Assembly: GCF_016905445.1 (NCBI RefSeq) | Contig: NZ_JAFEXF010000006.1 | Coordinates: 62,001-126,000 of the forward strand | Source: Streptomyces sp. G44 | GTDB lineage: Bacteria; Actinomycetota; Actinomycetes; Streptomycetales; Streptomycetaceae | Direction of reading: 5' to 3' | Length of the DNA stretch: 64,000 nucleotides | Shown here: positions 16,646 through 25,744 of the stretch, in pieces | How the letters are laid out: the number at the start of each line of letters is the position of its first letter | Numbering within the stretch: position 1 is the stretch's first letter | Program-made: the position numbers and the translations under genes | Notes under the pieces: model-generated | The model's input: only the letters and a program-made list of their open reading frames with translations | Database searches by the model: none | Told to the model about the DNA's origin: nothing

Positions 16646-19393
16646 TCACACTCCGGCGGAGCGTGAGGAGGCCGCGTCCCCCGCCGTGGCGCCGCCGTTG
16701 ACGAGGCGGTCCCTGAACTCCGTATGGCAGAACTGGTACACGGGCCCGACGCGTCTGAGGACGTTGAGCAGGCGGGCGTCCTCCATGAACGCCACGGGAT
16801 GACGCGGCAGCCCGCGCGTCGCGGCGAGCCGCAGGCCGGTCTCCCGGTACGCGAAGTAGGCGGTGCTCGACATGGCGAGGAGTCCGGCGGCGAGTCCGAC
16901 GGACAGGTTCGCTTCCGGGGTCCACAGCGAGTAGGCGAGGACCTGCACGCCCGTGTCGTCGCTCTCCGCCAGGTCCGCCAGGACGGTGATGATCCATTTG
17001 GCGAGCAGCGGCACCACCGCGAAGATCATGAGCGCGACGGCGACAGCGCGGTCGCCGCGCAGTGTGGACTGCGGGGTCTCCTGTTCCAGGTCGGCCGGCA
17101 CATGGGCCCAGCGCAAGATCGCCAGCCCTGCCCCGAACAGGACGCCGAAGAAGGCCCCGAGCATGGCTGTCGTGGTGAACCTCTCCCACCAGGGCAGGTG
17201 GGCGCTCCAGGGTTCCACGACGGAGAGCGCGGCGCCCAGGCCGATGCCCACCAGCATCCCCCGGCCCATCGACGCGGGGAGCATGGCCCACAGCAGACGC
17301 CTCGGGGCGCGGAACTCCAGCCGGGTCGGGCGGGAGGAGCCCCTGGCCGGGTCGAGTCCCGCCATGATGCCGACGATCAGCAGGAAGATGCAGGAGTGGT
17401 ACGTCGCGTCCTGGCTGACGAGTGCCAGGTCCCCGGGGAGGTCGATGAAGGAGACCTCGGTGGCGGACGTGCCGGGCTGCTGCCGGATCGACAGATACGA
17501 CAGGGCGCCGGCCAGTTCGGTCCCCAGCCAGTAGAGCAGGACGAACACGAGGGCCTTGCGCAGCCGGGCGACTCGACGGCTCGTGCCGTCCGGGTGCCAC
17601 CCGACCCGCCGCCAAAGCAGTGAGACGCCCAGCACCGCGAGGGCCAGCAGCGCCATGAACAGGGCCCAGACGAAGGCCGCCCGTAGCCAGGTGTACGGTG
17701 CGACCCCCGACGCCAGGCCCGCCTCGGCGGGTTCGACCGTCCTCGCCCAGCTCTCGATCACCGCCCCCACCGCCAGGGAGAGCGGGAGGACCACGGCGCA
17801 GCCGACTCCCGAGCGGCGCGCGATGTTCGTGACGGTGGGCAGCCGTCGCCGGTCGCGCCGCGGATGCCCGGTCCGCGGTCCCGCCGGCCCGGCCCCGTTC
17901 CCGTCGCCCGGCCCGGCCCCGTCGCCGCCCGCCCAGGCGAGCCGGATCACCGCCGTGACCGCGACGGCCGTGGCGAGCGTGATGGCCAGGAAGCAGACCA
18001 GCCGCGGGAACGGGGAGAGCGCCCAGTGGAAGTACTCCCCGGCGACGCCCCCGGCCCCGAGTCCGGCCATCGCGCCGGCGACCGGCGCGGACAGCGGTCC
18101 CGCCGGGTCGGGTCGCAGCGTCCGGTGCAGTTCCCACCAGGCGATGTCGTCGGTGCCCTGATGCTTGACGTGCGCGGCGAGGAAGGTGAGCGTCCTGGAG
18201 GCGTCCTCGGGCCGCCAGCGGGCGGCGGCGGTGCGGCGTACGTCGGGGACCGAGGGCGCCGACGCGGTGGGCTGTGCGGAGAAGACCGCGGGGACCAGCG
18301 CGTCGAGGAGTTCACGCTGGAGGCCGGCCGCGTCGGTGCAGCGGGTGAGGTCGGCCGGGTCGCCGGCCGGTGAGGTGTGGACGGTGCGGGCGAGCCAGAC
18401 GTTCAGCGGCACCGACAGGGCTCGGGACACGGCGCTGCGGGGCCGTTCGGTGAGTTCGTCGATCACCGGCTGCCATGCGGCGGTGCGTCTGGGCGGGACG
18501 GCGCTGCGCAGGTAGTCCGCCACGTCCGCCGGTTCCACCGGTTCGGCGACGACCACGGCCGCCGCGGTGATCACGTCGGTCTCGGCGACCACGCGGTGGT
18601 ACTCGGCCGTGCGTGAGGTGAGGATCAGGGGGCTGTGCACGGCGACGGCGTGGTTGACCGCGGCCAGCGCCTTGGGCCGCAGTTCGGCGGGGAGTTCGTC
18701 GGCGCCGTCCAGGACGGGCAGGATGCGCCCCTCGGCGACCAGTTTGCGTGTGGGGTCACGGCCGTACGTCTCGTGGTTGCGCAGCGCCGGGTAGTCCTCG
18801 TGGATGCGGCGCGCCATCCAGTCGAGGAGCGTCTCCTTGCGCGGGTTCCACGGGGCCAGGTCAAGCAGGACCGGGACGGGTTCGCCGGGCTCGGGGGCGC
18901 GCAGGAGTTCTCGTACGAGCAGAATCGCGAGGGCCGTCTTGCCGGCACCGGGATCACCGAGGATGACCAGTCTTCGGCGGGGCAGGGCGCGGAAGGCCTC
19001 GGCGAAGGCGTGGATGTCGTCGCTGCGGCCGGACAGGGTGCGGCCGACCATCCGCGCGTGGTCGCCGGCCTCCGTCTGCCCGCTGTGCCAGCGCACGGCC
19101 AGCGGGTGGGGGTCCAGCAGCCCCTGCGCGGCGGCTTCCTCCGTCCACTGGCGGCGCACCATGGCGGCGAGCGCCTCCGCGGCCTGGTCCAGCTCCGCCT
19201 TGGTGGCGGGCGCGGCGGGGCGTGTCCGGTGCCATGACCAGCTGAGCAGGCCGGCGGTGGCGGAGATCAGGACGCTGAGCGAGGTCGCGGCGGCCTGTGC
19301 GCCCGCGCCGACCACGAGGGCCACCACCGTGGCGAGCGCCGCGATGCCGACCGCTCCGATGGCCCAGGGCCACCAGGATCTGTCCTTCCTCAT
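16646..19393 (-). CDS. membrane NACHT-type STAND NTPase
   Basis: 915 residues from ATG 19393. Two N-terminal membrane segments (about 9-30 and 36-52) precede a NACHT NTPase: Walker A GDPGAGKT (146-153), Walker B RILPVLDGADELP (about 223-235), then PLILTSRTAEY (sensor-like). After about residue 430 come several more membrane helices, the last near the C-terminus. STAND NTPases switch on oligomerisation after ligand sensing; bacterial NACHT proteins include antiphage sensors. Here the start overlaps the stop of the sugar dehydratase-like gene by ATGA, so it is the last gene of the sugar-oxidation operon. That placement is unusual; it could sense a product of the pathway or be a rider. Confidence 0.85.
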   Translation of the reverse strand: MRKDRSWWPWAIGAVGIAALATVVALVVGAGAQAAATSLSVLISATAGLLSWSWHRTRPAAPATKAELDQAAEALAAMVRRQWTEEAAAQGLLDPHPLAVRWHSGQTEAGDHARMVGRTLSGRSDDIHAFAEAFRALPRRRLVILGDPGAGKTALAILLVRELLRAPEPGEPVPVLLDLAPWNPRKETLLDWMARRIHEDYPALRNHETYGRDPTRKLVAEGRILPVLDGADELPAELRPKALAAVNHAVAVHSPLILTSRTAEYHRVVAETDVITAAAVVVAEPVEPADVADYLRSAVPPRRTAAWQPVIDELTERPRSAVSRALSVPLNVWLARTVHTSPAGDPADLTRCTDAAGLQRELLDALVPAVFSAQPTASAPSVPDVRRTAAARWRPEDASRTLTFLAAHVKHQGTDDIAWWELHRTLRPDPAGPLSAPVAGAMAGLGAGGVAGEYFHWALSPFPRLVCFLAITLATAVAVTAVIRLAWAGGDGAGPGDGNGAGPAGPRTGHPRRDRRRLPTVTNIARRSGVGCAVVLPLSLAVGAVIESWARTVEPAEAGLASGVAPYTWLRAAFVWALFMALLALAVLGVSLLWRRVGWHPDGTSRRVARLRKALVFVLLYWLGTELAGALSYLSIRQQPGTSATEVSFIDLPGDLALVSQDATYHSCIFLLIVGIMAGLDPARGSSRPTRLEFRAPRRLLWAMLPASMGRGMLVGIGLGAALSVVEPWSAHLPWWERFTTTAMLGAFFGVLFGAGLAILRWAHVPADLEQETPQSTLRGDRAVAVALMIFAVVPLLAKWIITVLADLAESDDTGVQVLAYSLWTPEANLSVGLAAGLLAMSSTAYFAYRETGLRLAATRGLPRHPVAFMEDARLLNVLRRVGPVYQFCHTEFRDRLVNGGATAGDAASSRSAGV

Positions 19394-20646
19394 GTGGTGG
19401 TGGTTTCGATGTCGTTGCGGAACAGGCAGAGCTTGGCGTCCTTGGCGTGGAAGTACTTGTCCACCTTGTAGGCGATGGTGGCGAAGTCGAGCCGGCCGTC
19501 GCCGTTGAAGTCGCCGAGGGCGATCCGCCCGGCGCTGTCGGAGGACACCCGCCACTTGGTGAACACGCCGGCGGCGATGTCCAGCGCCTTGTAGTAGAAG
19601 ACGCCCTGCCAGGGGTACGGGCCCCGCAGGGCCACCAGGAACTCGTCGTCGCCGTCGTCGTCGAAGTCCGCGCAGATGATCTGGTGGCTCGTTCCCTCGC
19701 CGAGCTCGTTGGGGTCACCGAAGACGTCGAGCACGATCCGGCGCCAGGTCGCCCCGGTCACGGGGGTGCCGGGGCGTTCCTTGATGTACGCCGCCACGGT
19801 GTTGCCGTGAAAGGGCTCGGTGGCCACGACGTACGCGTGCGGGTTGGCGCCGATCCGTCCGGCGCCCACGTCGCTGCTGCCCTTGAACCCGGTCTGCTCG
19901 AAACGCTCCTGCTCACCGGAGCCGATGTGCGTGGTGGTGAAGCGCTGCTCGCGCGCGTCGTAGTGGAGCCAGGTGACACCCTCCTCGGAGGCGAGCAGGA
20001 CCGAGTCGAGGTGCTCGCTGCCGGGCAGCGGGTTCTGCTGGATCTCCGCTCCGTGGATCATGCGGAAGTGGCTGTCGTCGATGATGTGCTTGTCCCAGGG
20101 CCTGCGTACGTCGTCGTCGGGGCTGAACAGCACGACGGGGATGAGGGCGTGGACGTGGCGGCCGCTCACGGTGGGCAGGGCCATCAGCTCCAGTTTGCGG
20201 GTCTGGGTGAAGTGGCCGAGGCGCAGCCGGTGCATGCCGGTCTCACGCCCGATGTAATGCCGCTTCCAGCGGGTCTCGGAGTCGAACTTCCCGGTGTTCT
20301 CGATCCAGTCGATCTTCCCGCCCTGGAGGTCGGGGTCGTCGATCCGTCCGCCGGCGCCGTACAGCTCGTAGCAGACCACGAGGTCGGGGTAGCCGTTGCC
20401 GGTGATGTCCCCGTAGTGGGCGCCGATCGGCATGTGGAAGCCGTCGGCCACCAACTGCCGCTGCCAGCCGGGGTTTCTGTACCAGTAGATCTCGCCGAGG
20501 TAGAGGCCGTGGCCGACCAGGTCGGGCCGGGTGTCGCCGTCGATGTCGGGGGCCTCCAGCCAGTAGCCCTCGTTGAGGTTGTCGTGCAGGACCTCCCGGG
20601 TGAAGCGGGGGACGCGGATGTCGAGGGGTGTGCTTGCGACGCCCAT
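19390..20646 (-). CDS. aldos-2-ulose-dehydratase-like FG-GAP beta-propeller
   Basis: 418 residues, no signal peptide, built of FG-GAP/VCBS-like blades: APDIDGDTRPDLVG, YGDITGNGYPDLVV, ICADFDDDGDDEFLV, LGDFNGDGRLDFATI. Beyond the generic repeats, several stretches match what I remember of fungal aldos-2-ulose dehydratase (pyranosone dehydratase): EGYWLEAP, GMHRLRLGHFTQTRKLELMALP, EPFHGNTVAAY, RRIVLDVFGDPNE and SSDSAGRIALGDF. That enzyme dehydrates glucosone or 1,5-anhydrofructose in its propeller. The fungal C-terminal cupin-like part is absent here. Encoded 31 bases after an IolE-like gene and next to a pyranose-oxidase-like gene, which is the metabolic partner expected. Cytosolic location is likely. 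An alternative is a plain FG-GAP structural protein, but the neighbours argue against it. Confidence 0.72.
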   Translation of the reverse strand: MGVASTPLDIRVPRFTREVLHDNLNEGYWLEAPDIDGDTRPDLVGHGLYLGEIYWYRNPGWQRQLVADGFHMPIGAHYGDITGNGYPDLVVCYELYGAGGRIDDPDLQGGKIDWIENTGKFDSETRWKRHYIGRETGMHRLRLGHFTQTRKLELMALPTVSGRHVHALIPVVLFSPDDDVRRPWDKHIIDDSHFRMIHGAEIQQNPLPGSEHLDSVLLASEEGVTWLHYDAREQRFTTTHIGSGEQERFEQTGFKGSSDVGAGRIGANPHAYVVATEPFHGNTVAAYIKERPGTPVTGATWRRIVLDVFGDPNELGEGTSHQIICADFDDDGDDEFLVALRGPYPWQGVFYYKALDIAAGVFTKWRVSSDSAGRIALGDFNGDGRLDFATIAYKVDKYFHAKDAKLCLFRNDIETTTT

Positions 20647-20677
20647 GGGGGTGCCTTCCGATGCGTGTGAGGGGGGG

Positions 20678-21619
20678 TCAGTTCAGGGCCTCGGCCAGGT
20701 AGGCGCGGGCGGTCTGGGCGTAGTGGAGCGGCGGGTGTCCGCCGCGCGGGTCCTGCTCGGCCTCCACGACCAGCCAGCCGCGGTAGGAGTCGCCCGGGCG
20801 CAGGACCTTGAGGAAGGTGTCGAAGTCGATGTGGCCGTCGCTGTCGCCGGGCACCGTGAAGACGCCCGCCTCGACGTATTCGCGGAAGCTGCCGTCGGCC
20901 AGGGTGCGGTCGGTGTGGACGCCGCCGCGGACGTTCTTCAGGTGGACGTGGGTGATGCGGTCGCGGTGCCGTTCGACGATGCCCGTCAGGTCGGCCCCCG
21001 CCCAGGTGAGGTGGCCGGTGTCCAGGAGGAGGCCGACGTGTCGCGGGTCGGTGTGCCGCATGAGCCGGTCCACGTCCTGCTCGGTCTGGACGCCGGTGCC
21101 CATGTGGGGGTGGTACGCCAGGGTGAAGCCCTGGCGGGCGGTGATCTCGCCGATCCTGTTCAGGCCGTCGCACAGATCGGTCCACTGCTCGTCGGTGAAC
21201 TCCGGCTTGTTGCTGCGCAGGCTGAGGGCCTGGAGGTGGACGGACCTGCCGAACTCCGCGGCGCCGATGACACGGGTCTTCACCGGAGGGCCGCCCGCGT
21301 TGAACCGCTTGAGGAACTCCAGGACCTTCAGCAGGTCGCGGGCGCAGCGCTCGGGACCGTCGGGCACGGTGAAGTACGTGCTCACCCACGGTTCGCTCAC
21401 GCTCAGGCCGCGCAGGTGCATCGCGGCGGTCAGCGCGTGGACGTCGGTGGTGAAGGTGTGTCCGATGCTGCACCCTTCGAACCCGGCGAGCGCGATCTCG
21501 CTGAGGCACTGTTCCATCGGGATGTCGTTGCCGATGAGCGGGAAGTCGTCGCTGGTCCAGCAGGTGGGGGTGATGCCGAGGTGGATGCCGTCCGGGGGCG
21601 GGGATACGTGTGCCGGCAT
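20678..21619 (-). CDS. sugar isomerase/epimerase-type TIM barrel (IolE-like)
   Basis: 313 residues of the xylose-isomerase-like TIM-barrel family (AP endonuclease family 2), closest in look to inosose dehydratase IolE. The start GIHLGITPTCWTSDDFPLIG resembles the IolE start. Metal-site candidates are FTLAYHPHMGT, LLLDTGHLTWAG, THVHLKNV and WLVVEAEQD (E/D/H residues of the barrel). It likely isomerises, epimerises or dehydrates a keto-sugar. In this operon it lies between a sugar 2-oxidase-like and a dehydratase-like gene, so a ketoaldose or its dehydrated product is the natural substrate. Gaps to the neighbours are 27 and 31 bases. Confidence 0.82.
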   Translation of the reverse strand: MPAHVSPPPDGIHLGITPTCWTSDDFPLIGNDIPMEQCLSEIALAGFEGCSIGHTFTTDVHALTAAMHLRGLSVSEPWVSTYFTVPDGPERCARDLLKVLEFLKRFNAGGPPVKTRVIGAAEFGRSVHLQALSLRSNKPEFTDEQWTDLCDGLNRIGEITARQGFTLAYHPHMGTGVQTEQDVDRLMRHTDPRHVGLLLDTGHLTWAGADLTGIVERHRDRITHVHLKNVRGGVHTDRTLADGSFREYVEAGVFTVPGDSDGHIDFDTFLKVLRPGDSYRGWLVVEAEQDPRGGHPPLHYAQTARAYLAEALN

Positions 21620-21646
21620 GGTGGGGTCCAGGGGTCGGGGAGTCGG

Positions 21647-23359
21647 TCAGTGTCCGGGGTGGCCCTTGACGATGGTGTCGGCCGCGTGCACGGCCGTGGC
21701 GACGCTGGTGAGCGTCGGGTTGGAGGCGTTGCCGAAGGGGTGCAGGCCGTTGCCGCCGAGGTAGAGGTTGTCGATGTTCCACACCTTGGAGTACTCGTCG
21801 ACGACGCTGTCCAGCGAATTGGTGCCCATGCGGGTGGTGCCCGCGATGTGCAGCGGCAGGCCGGGGGTGAGGAAGACGGGTTCGGAGCCGGGCATGAAGC
21901 CGCCGAGTGCGGAGGCGGTGCGCAGCATGTGTTCGTTCATGCGGTCCGTCTCCTTGCGTTCGGCCTCGTCGAGGCAGAAGCGGAAGGTGGGCTGGGGCAT
22001 GTCGAAGGTGTCGCGCAGGCTGCGGGAGAAGGTGACCTTGTTCTCGGGCCGGGGCCGGGAGATGCCGAACCAGCGCAGGTCGACGATGAGTCGGGGGTCG
22101 ACGTTGGGCGGTACGGCGCCGTAGGTGAAGGCGTCCCGGTGGATCTGGCAGTGCCAGGGGCGTTGGCCGGTGACCAGCAGGGCCAGGTTCGGGTCCCGCT
22201 CGTCGGGCGGGAAGGGCACCGGGTCGGCGCACTTGTCGCCGGAGCGCAGCCGCTTCAGCTGGGCGGCGCGGTAGCGGGCGACCCGGTCGGCGGCTGCCTC
22301 GGCGGGTTCGTCGCCGTGGCCGGTGGTGGTGCGCAGGATGTCCTCGATGTGGTCCATGTGTTCCTGCTGGAGCACCACCTGGCAGAAGGCCATGGGCTGT
22401 TCGGTGAGGTAGCGGCCGAGTGCGGGCAGGGTGACGCCGGAGTTGAACAGGAGCTGCGGCGTCGGGATGACACCGCACGCCACCACGTACGTCCCGGCCC
22501 GCAACCGCACTTCGTCGCGTACGTCGCGCAGGTTGCGCACCACGGCGTACCGGACCTTCTGGTGCTTGCCGGACCCGGTGATCTCCAGGCGGACGCACTG
22601 GTGCTCGGGCAGCAGGGTGAACGAGCCGCGCGGCGGCGTGTGGGAGGGGTCGGCGAGGTCACCGAGGACGGTGTCGGCGGCCGACCACGTCACCGCCGAC
22701 GTCTGGGCGGAGTCGGCGCGGTCGCTGACCGCGAGGGGCAGTTCGCTCACGTCGGTGAACTCCGCCCCGGCCCGCTGGAGCACCCGCTTGACCAGCAGGT
22801 GCCGGGCGGAGGTGGCGAAGACGGAGGTGTTCCGGGCGAGCAGGGACTCGGCCTCGTCGTAGAGCTCGTCCATCTCCTTGTCGTCGATGGGGTAGTCCTG
22901 GCCGCCGTACCGCCGTTCCACCTCGGGGTGGAAGCGGGGCACGGCGCAGGTCCAGTGGGTGGCCATGCCGCCCACCGCGTACGTGGCGGCCGCCGCGGGC
23001 AGGTTGAGGTGCTTGCGCTGCTCCGGGTTCTGGTTGCGCAGCGAGAAGCCGGCGTACTTGTCCGGGTCGTACGAGAACGCCGAGGGGTCGAGCGTGAGCA
23101 CCGGCTCCCTGTTGGTGGCGGTCGACAGAGGGAGGAGGTTGCCCTTGATGACGGACACGAACAGGTCGATGTTCTTCTGGAACAGGTAGCTGTTCTTGAG
23201 GTGTTCGCCGTAGCGGCGGGACAGCTGGGCCCCGGCGTCGATCATCAGGACGTGCTTGCCCTCCTCCACCAGTTTGCGGGCGAAAGTGCACCCGACGGGT
23301 CCGCTGCCGATGATCAGTACGTCGGCCTCGGTGGCGATGGGCACATCGGTGTCGTTCAT
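21647..23359 (-). CDS. GMC oxidoreductase, pyranose 2-oxidase-like
   Basis: 570 residues from ATG 23359. FAD-binding N-terminus DVLIIGSGPVGCTFA. GGMATHWTCAVPRF matches the pyranose oxidase loop whose THW His carries covalent FAD. Further family marks are FDMPQPTF, LGGFMPGSEP, LPLHIAGTTRMG with the catalytic His, and GNASNPTLTSVATA with the catalytic Asn. Fungal pyranose 2-oxidase turns glucose into 2-keto-glucose (glucosone), reducing O2 to H2O2 or reducing quinones. Bacterial relatives also oxidise C- or O-glycosides at C3, so regiochemistry needs proof. The gene overlaps the GH15 gene upstream by ATGA and is followed by an IolE-like gene. No signal peptide, so probably cytosolic. Confidence 0.85.
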   Translation of the reverse strand: MNDTDVPIATEADVLIIGSGPVGCTFARKLVEEGKHVLMIDAGAQLSRRYGEHLKNSYLFQKNIDLFVSVIKGNLLPLSTATNREPVLTLDPSAFSYDPDKYAGFSLRNQNPEQRKHLNLPAAAATYAVGGMATHWTCAVPRFHPEVERRYGGQDYPIDDKEMDELYDEAESLLARNTSVFATSARHLLVKRVLQRAGAEFTDVSELPLAVSDRADSAQTSAVTWSAADTVLGDLADPSHTPPRGSFTLLPEHQCVRLEITGSGKHQKVRYAVVRNLRDVRDEVRLRAGTYVVACGVIPTPQLLFNSGVTLPALGRYLTEQPMAFCQVVLQQEHMDHIEDILRTTTGHGDEPAEAAADRVARYRAAQLKRLRSGDKCADPVPFPPDERDPNLALLVTGQRPWHCQIHRDAFTYGAVPPNVDPRLIVDLRWFGISRPRPENKVTFSRSLRDTFDMPQPTFRFCLDEAERKETDRMNEHMLRTASALGGFMPGSEPVFLTPGLPLHIAGTTRMGTNSLDSVVDEYSKVWNIDNLYLGGNGLHPFGNASNPTLTSVATAVHAADTIVKGHPGH

Positions 23360-25173
23360 GGACGTCCTTTCGACATGTTCTCGTCGTCGACGCTGGTGAT
23401 GTCCGTCGTACCGCTGAGCCACAGGGCGCTGTTGACGAGCCCGACCATGCTGAACGCCTGCGGCGTGTTGCCGAGGTGGCGGCCGGTGGCCGGGTCGTAC
23501 TCCTCGGCGAGCAGTCCCACGTCGTTGCGCAGGTCCAGCAGCCGCTCGAACAGCTCCAGCGCTTCCCGGCGGCGGCCCGTGCCGTGCAGCGCGTCGGCGA
23601 GCCAGAACGTGCAGACCAGGAAGGTGGCCTCGGCGCCCGGCAGACCGTCCACGCCACCGTCCGCCTCCGGGCGGTAGCGCCGCAGGAGACCGTCCTCGCT
23701 CAACTCCCGGCGCACCGTGTCGACGGTGCCCCGGACCCGTGGGTCCTGCCACGGAAGGAACCCGACCCGCGGCAGCAGGAGGAGCGCCGCGTCCACACCC
23801 TTCGACCCGTAGAACTGGGTGAAGGTGTTCCGTCCGGCGTCGAAGCCCCGCGCGCAGACCTCCTCGTGGACGCGGTCACGCAGCTTCTCCCAGCGGTCCA
23901 CCGGCCCGGGGCAGCCATGACGCCGCACCGAGCGCACCGCCCGGTCCAGGCCGGCCCACGCCATCACCTTCGAGTGGACGAAGTGGCGCGGCTCGCCGCG
24001 CACTTCCCACAGACTCAGGTCCGGTTCCCGCCAGTTGCCCTCCAGGAAGTCCAGGAGCGCTCGCTGCATGTTCCACGCCGTCTCACTGGCGGCCATCCCC
24101 GCCTCGCGGCCCACGTAGAGGCATTCGAGGACCTCGCCCCATACGTCGAGCTGGAACTGGCGGGTGGCGGCGTTGCCGACCCTGACCGGGGACGAGTTCT
24201 CGTATCCGGAGAGCCATTCCAGCTCGTACTCGGGCAGCCGCCAGGCACCGTCGAGGCCATACATGATTTGCAGGTCGGCGGGGTCACCGGCGACCGCTCT
24301 CAGCAGCCAGTCCCGCCACTGCGTCGCCTCCTCCAGGTACCCGGTGCCGATGAGCGCCTGGAGCGTGAACGTGGCGTCGCGCAACCAGCAGTAGCGGTAG
24401 TCCCAGTTGCGCGGGCCGCCGAGCTGCTCGGGCAGCGAGGTGGTGGCCGCGGCGAGGATGCCGCCGGTGGGCCGGTACGTCAGGGCCTTCAGGGTGAGCA
24501 CGGAGCGCCGTACCGCGTCGTCCCACGGCCCGCGGTAACGGCACCGGCTCATCCAGGCCCGCCAGAACCGTTCGGTGGCCTCGATGGCCGTCAGCGCCTC
24601 GACCGGCCTGGGACGGCTGACGAGGTGGGACGGTTTGTGCGTCAGTACGAAGGGCACCTGCTGGCCCGCTTCGACGGTGAACTCGGCCCGGGTGGTCAGG
24701 TTCTCGCCGTACACCTCCACCGGGGTGTGCAGCCAGAACGCGTCCGGCCCGGCCACAGCCCGCAGGCCCGTCCCCGCGCGGTGCACCCACGGGATGATCC
24801 GGCCGTAGTCGGGACGGAGCCGGAGGTCCATCCGCATCGGCACGTGTCCGCTGAGGCCCTCGACCACGCGCACCACGTCGGCGGCTTCGCCGCGCAGCGG
24901 CATGCAGTCGACGACGCGGACGCCGCCGTCGGCGGTGTGCCACTCGCTCTCCAGGACCAAGGTGTCGTCCCGGTACCGGCGTCGCGTCGCGGTGCCGCCC
25001 GCGGCCGGGGCCAGCAGCCACCGGCCGGCGCTGTCGTCGTGCAGCAGCGCGGCGAAGCACGCCGGCGAGTCGAACCGGGGCAGGCACAACCAGTCGACCG
25101 ACCCGTCACGTCCTACCAGGGCGCCCGAGTTCAGGTCGCCGATGAAGGCGTAATCCTCGATGGCACTGACCAT
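23356..25173 (-). CDS. glycoside hydrolase family 15 (glucoamylase/trehalase-like)
   Basis: 605 residues from ATG 25173, with GAGGGAAG upstream. It opens with AIEDYAFIGDLNSGALVGRDGSVDWLCLPRF as in actinobacterial GH15 proteins (mycobacterial GH15 trehalase, glucoamylases). An N-terminal beta-sandwich of about 230 residues precedes the (alpha/alpha)6 barrel, which shows NWDYRYCWLRDATFTL, SGYENSSPVRVGNAA and LWEVRGEPRHFVHSKVM with acid/base Glu candidates. It inverts alpha-glucosidic bonds and releases beta-glucose. First gene of the five-gene operon and overlapping the oxidase by ATGA, it plausibly feeds glucose to it. No signal peptide, so intracellular trehalose or maltodextrin is the likely source. 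Confidence 0.88.
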   Translation of the reverse strand: MVSAIEDYAFIGDLNSGALVGRDGSVDWLCLPRFDSPACFAALLHDDSAGRWLLAPAAGGTATRRRYRDDTLVLESEWHTADGGVRVVDCMPLRGEAADVVRVVEGLSGHVPMRMDLRLRPDYGRIIPWVHRAGTGLRAVAGPDAFWLHTPVEVYGENLTTRAEFTVEAGQQVPFVLTHKPSHLVSRPRPVEALTAIEATERFWRAWMSRCRYRGPWDDAVRRSVLTLKALTYRPTGGILAAATTSLPEQLGGPRNWDYRYCWLRDATFTLQALIGTGYLEEATQWRDWLLRAVAGDPADLQIMYGLDGAWRLPEYELEWLSGYENSSPVRVGNAATRQFQLDVWGEVLECLYVGREAGMAASETAWNMQRALLDFLEGNWREPDLSLWEVRGEPRHFVHSKVMAWAGLDRAVRSVRRHGCPGPVDRWEKLRDRVHEEVCARGFDAGRNTFTQFYGSKGVDAALLLLPRVGFLPWQDPRVRGTVDTVRRELSEDGLLRRYRPEADGGVDGLPGAEATFLVCTFWLADALHGTGRRREALELFERLLDLRNDVGLLAEEYDPATGRHLGNTPQAFSMVGLVNSALWLSGTTDITSVDDENMSKGRP

Positions 25174-25744
25174 TAGGACACTTCCCTCACACCGGCTTTC
25201 CTCGCGCGGACCGCGGGTCGCATACCTGCGCTCAGGGCCGTACTGCGCACGCGGCCGTAATTCGGAGAAGACGCATCGGCACAGCGGCGGACCCGACTGG
25301 AACCCGTCGGGTGGCGGCCTTCGGCAGGGCTGCGCGGCCCTGCCGCCGACAGCACGCGACACACGAAGGCATGCTGATTTCTGATCTTGATGGCCCAGGA
25401 GCCGGGCCGGGCGCGCACGGGGGTGCCGGGCGCATGCGGGTGGACCACCACCCAGTGCCCCGGCCGTCTGGCGCCACGCCCCGACTGTCGGCACCTCATC
25501 CAGGGTGGCACAAAGCGGAGGCAAGCGCGATTTGTCATATGCCGGAGGAGTGGTCAGGAAGCCCGCATTCACGGCGGCGGTGTCGGGGGCGGTGTCGGGG
25601 GCGCTTCCGTGAGGCCGCGCCTCGCCGGGCCGTTGCATTGACGACGCACGGCTGTGCTCCGGAAAGCCTCACTCCATTTCAGCCGGAGCACGTCGCCGAA
25701 AATGCGGTGACAGCCGGAGATCGGGCACGTTAGCGTCCGCGGGC
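25174..25744. other. intergenic region upstream of GH15 operon
   Basis: 571 bases between the divergent GH15 and DinB genes, expected to hold both promoters. No gene with convincing codon use was found. A GGCGGTGTCGGGG motif is repeated in tandem near 25572-25600. Confidence 0.3.

Noticed and set aside
20184..22598. Open frame of 804 residues on the minus strand
   Set aside because: Arg/Pro/His-rich shadow of the oxidase, TIM-barrel and propeller genes in another frame; composition is that of wrong-frame high-GC DNA.
21647..23359. GMC protein as choline dehydrogenase or cholesterol oxidase
   Set aside because: The THW flavinylation loop and HIAGTTRMG/ASNPTLTS ends fit pyranose oxidase, not those families.
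20573..23677. Plus-strand open frame of 1034 residues
   Set aside because: Antisense shadow of the same operon; no recognised motifs and no ribosome-binding site.
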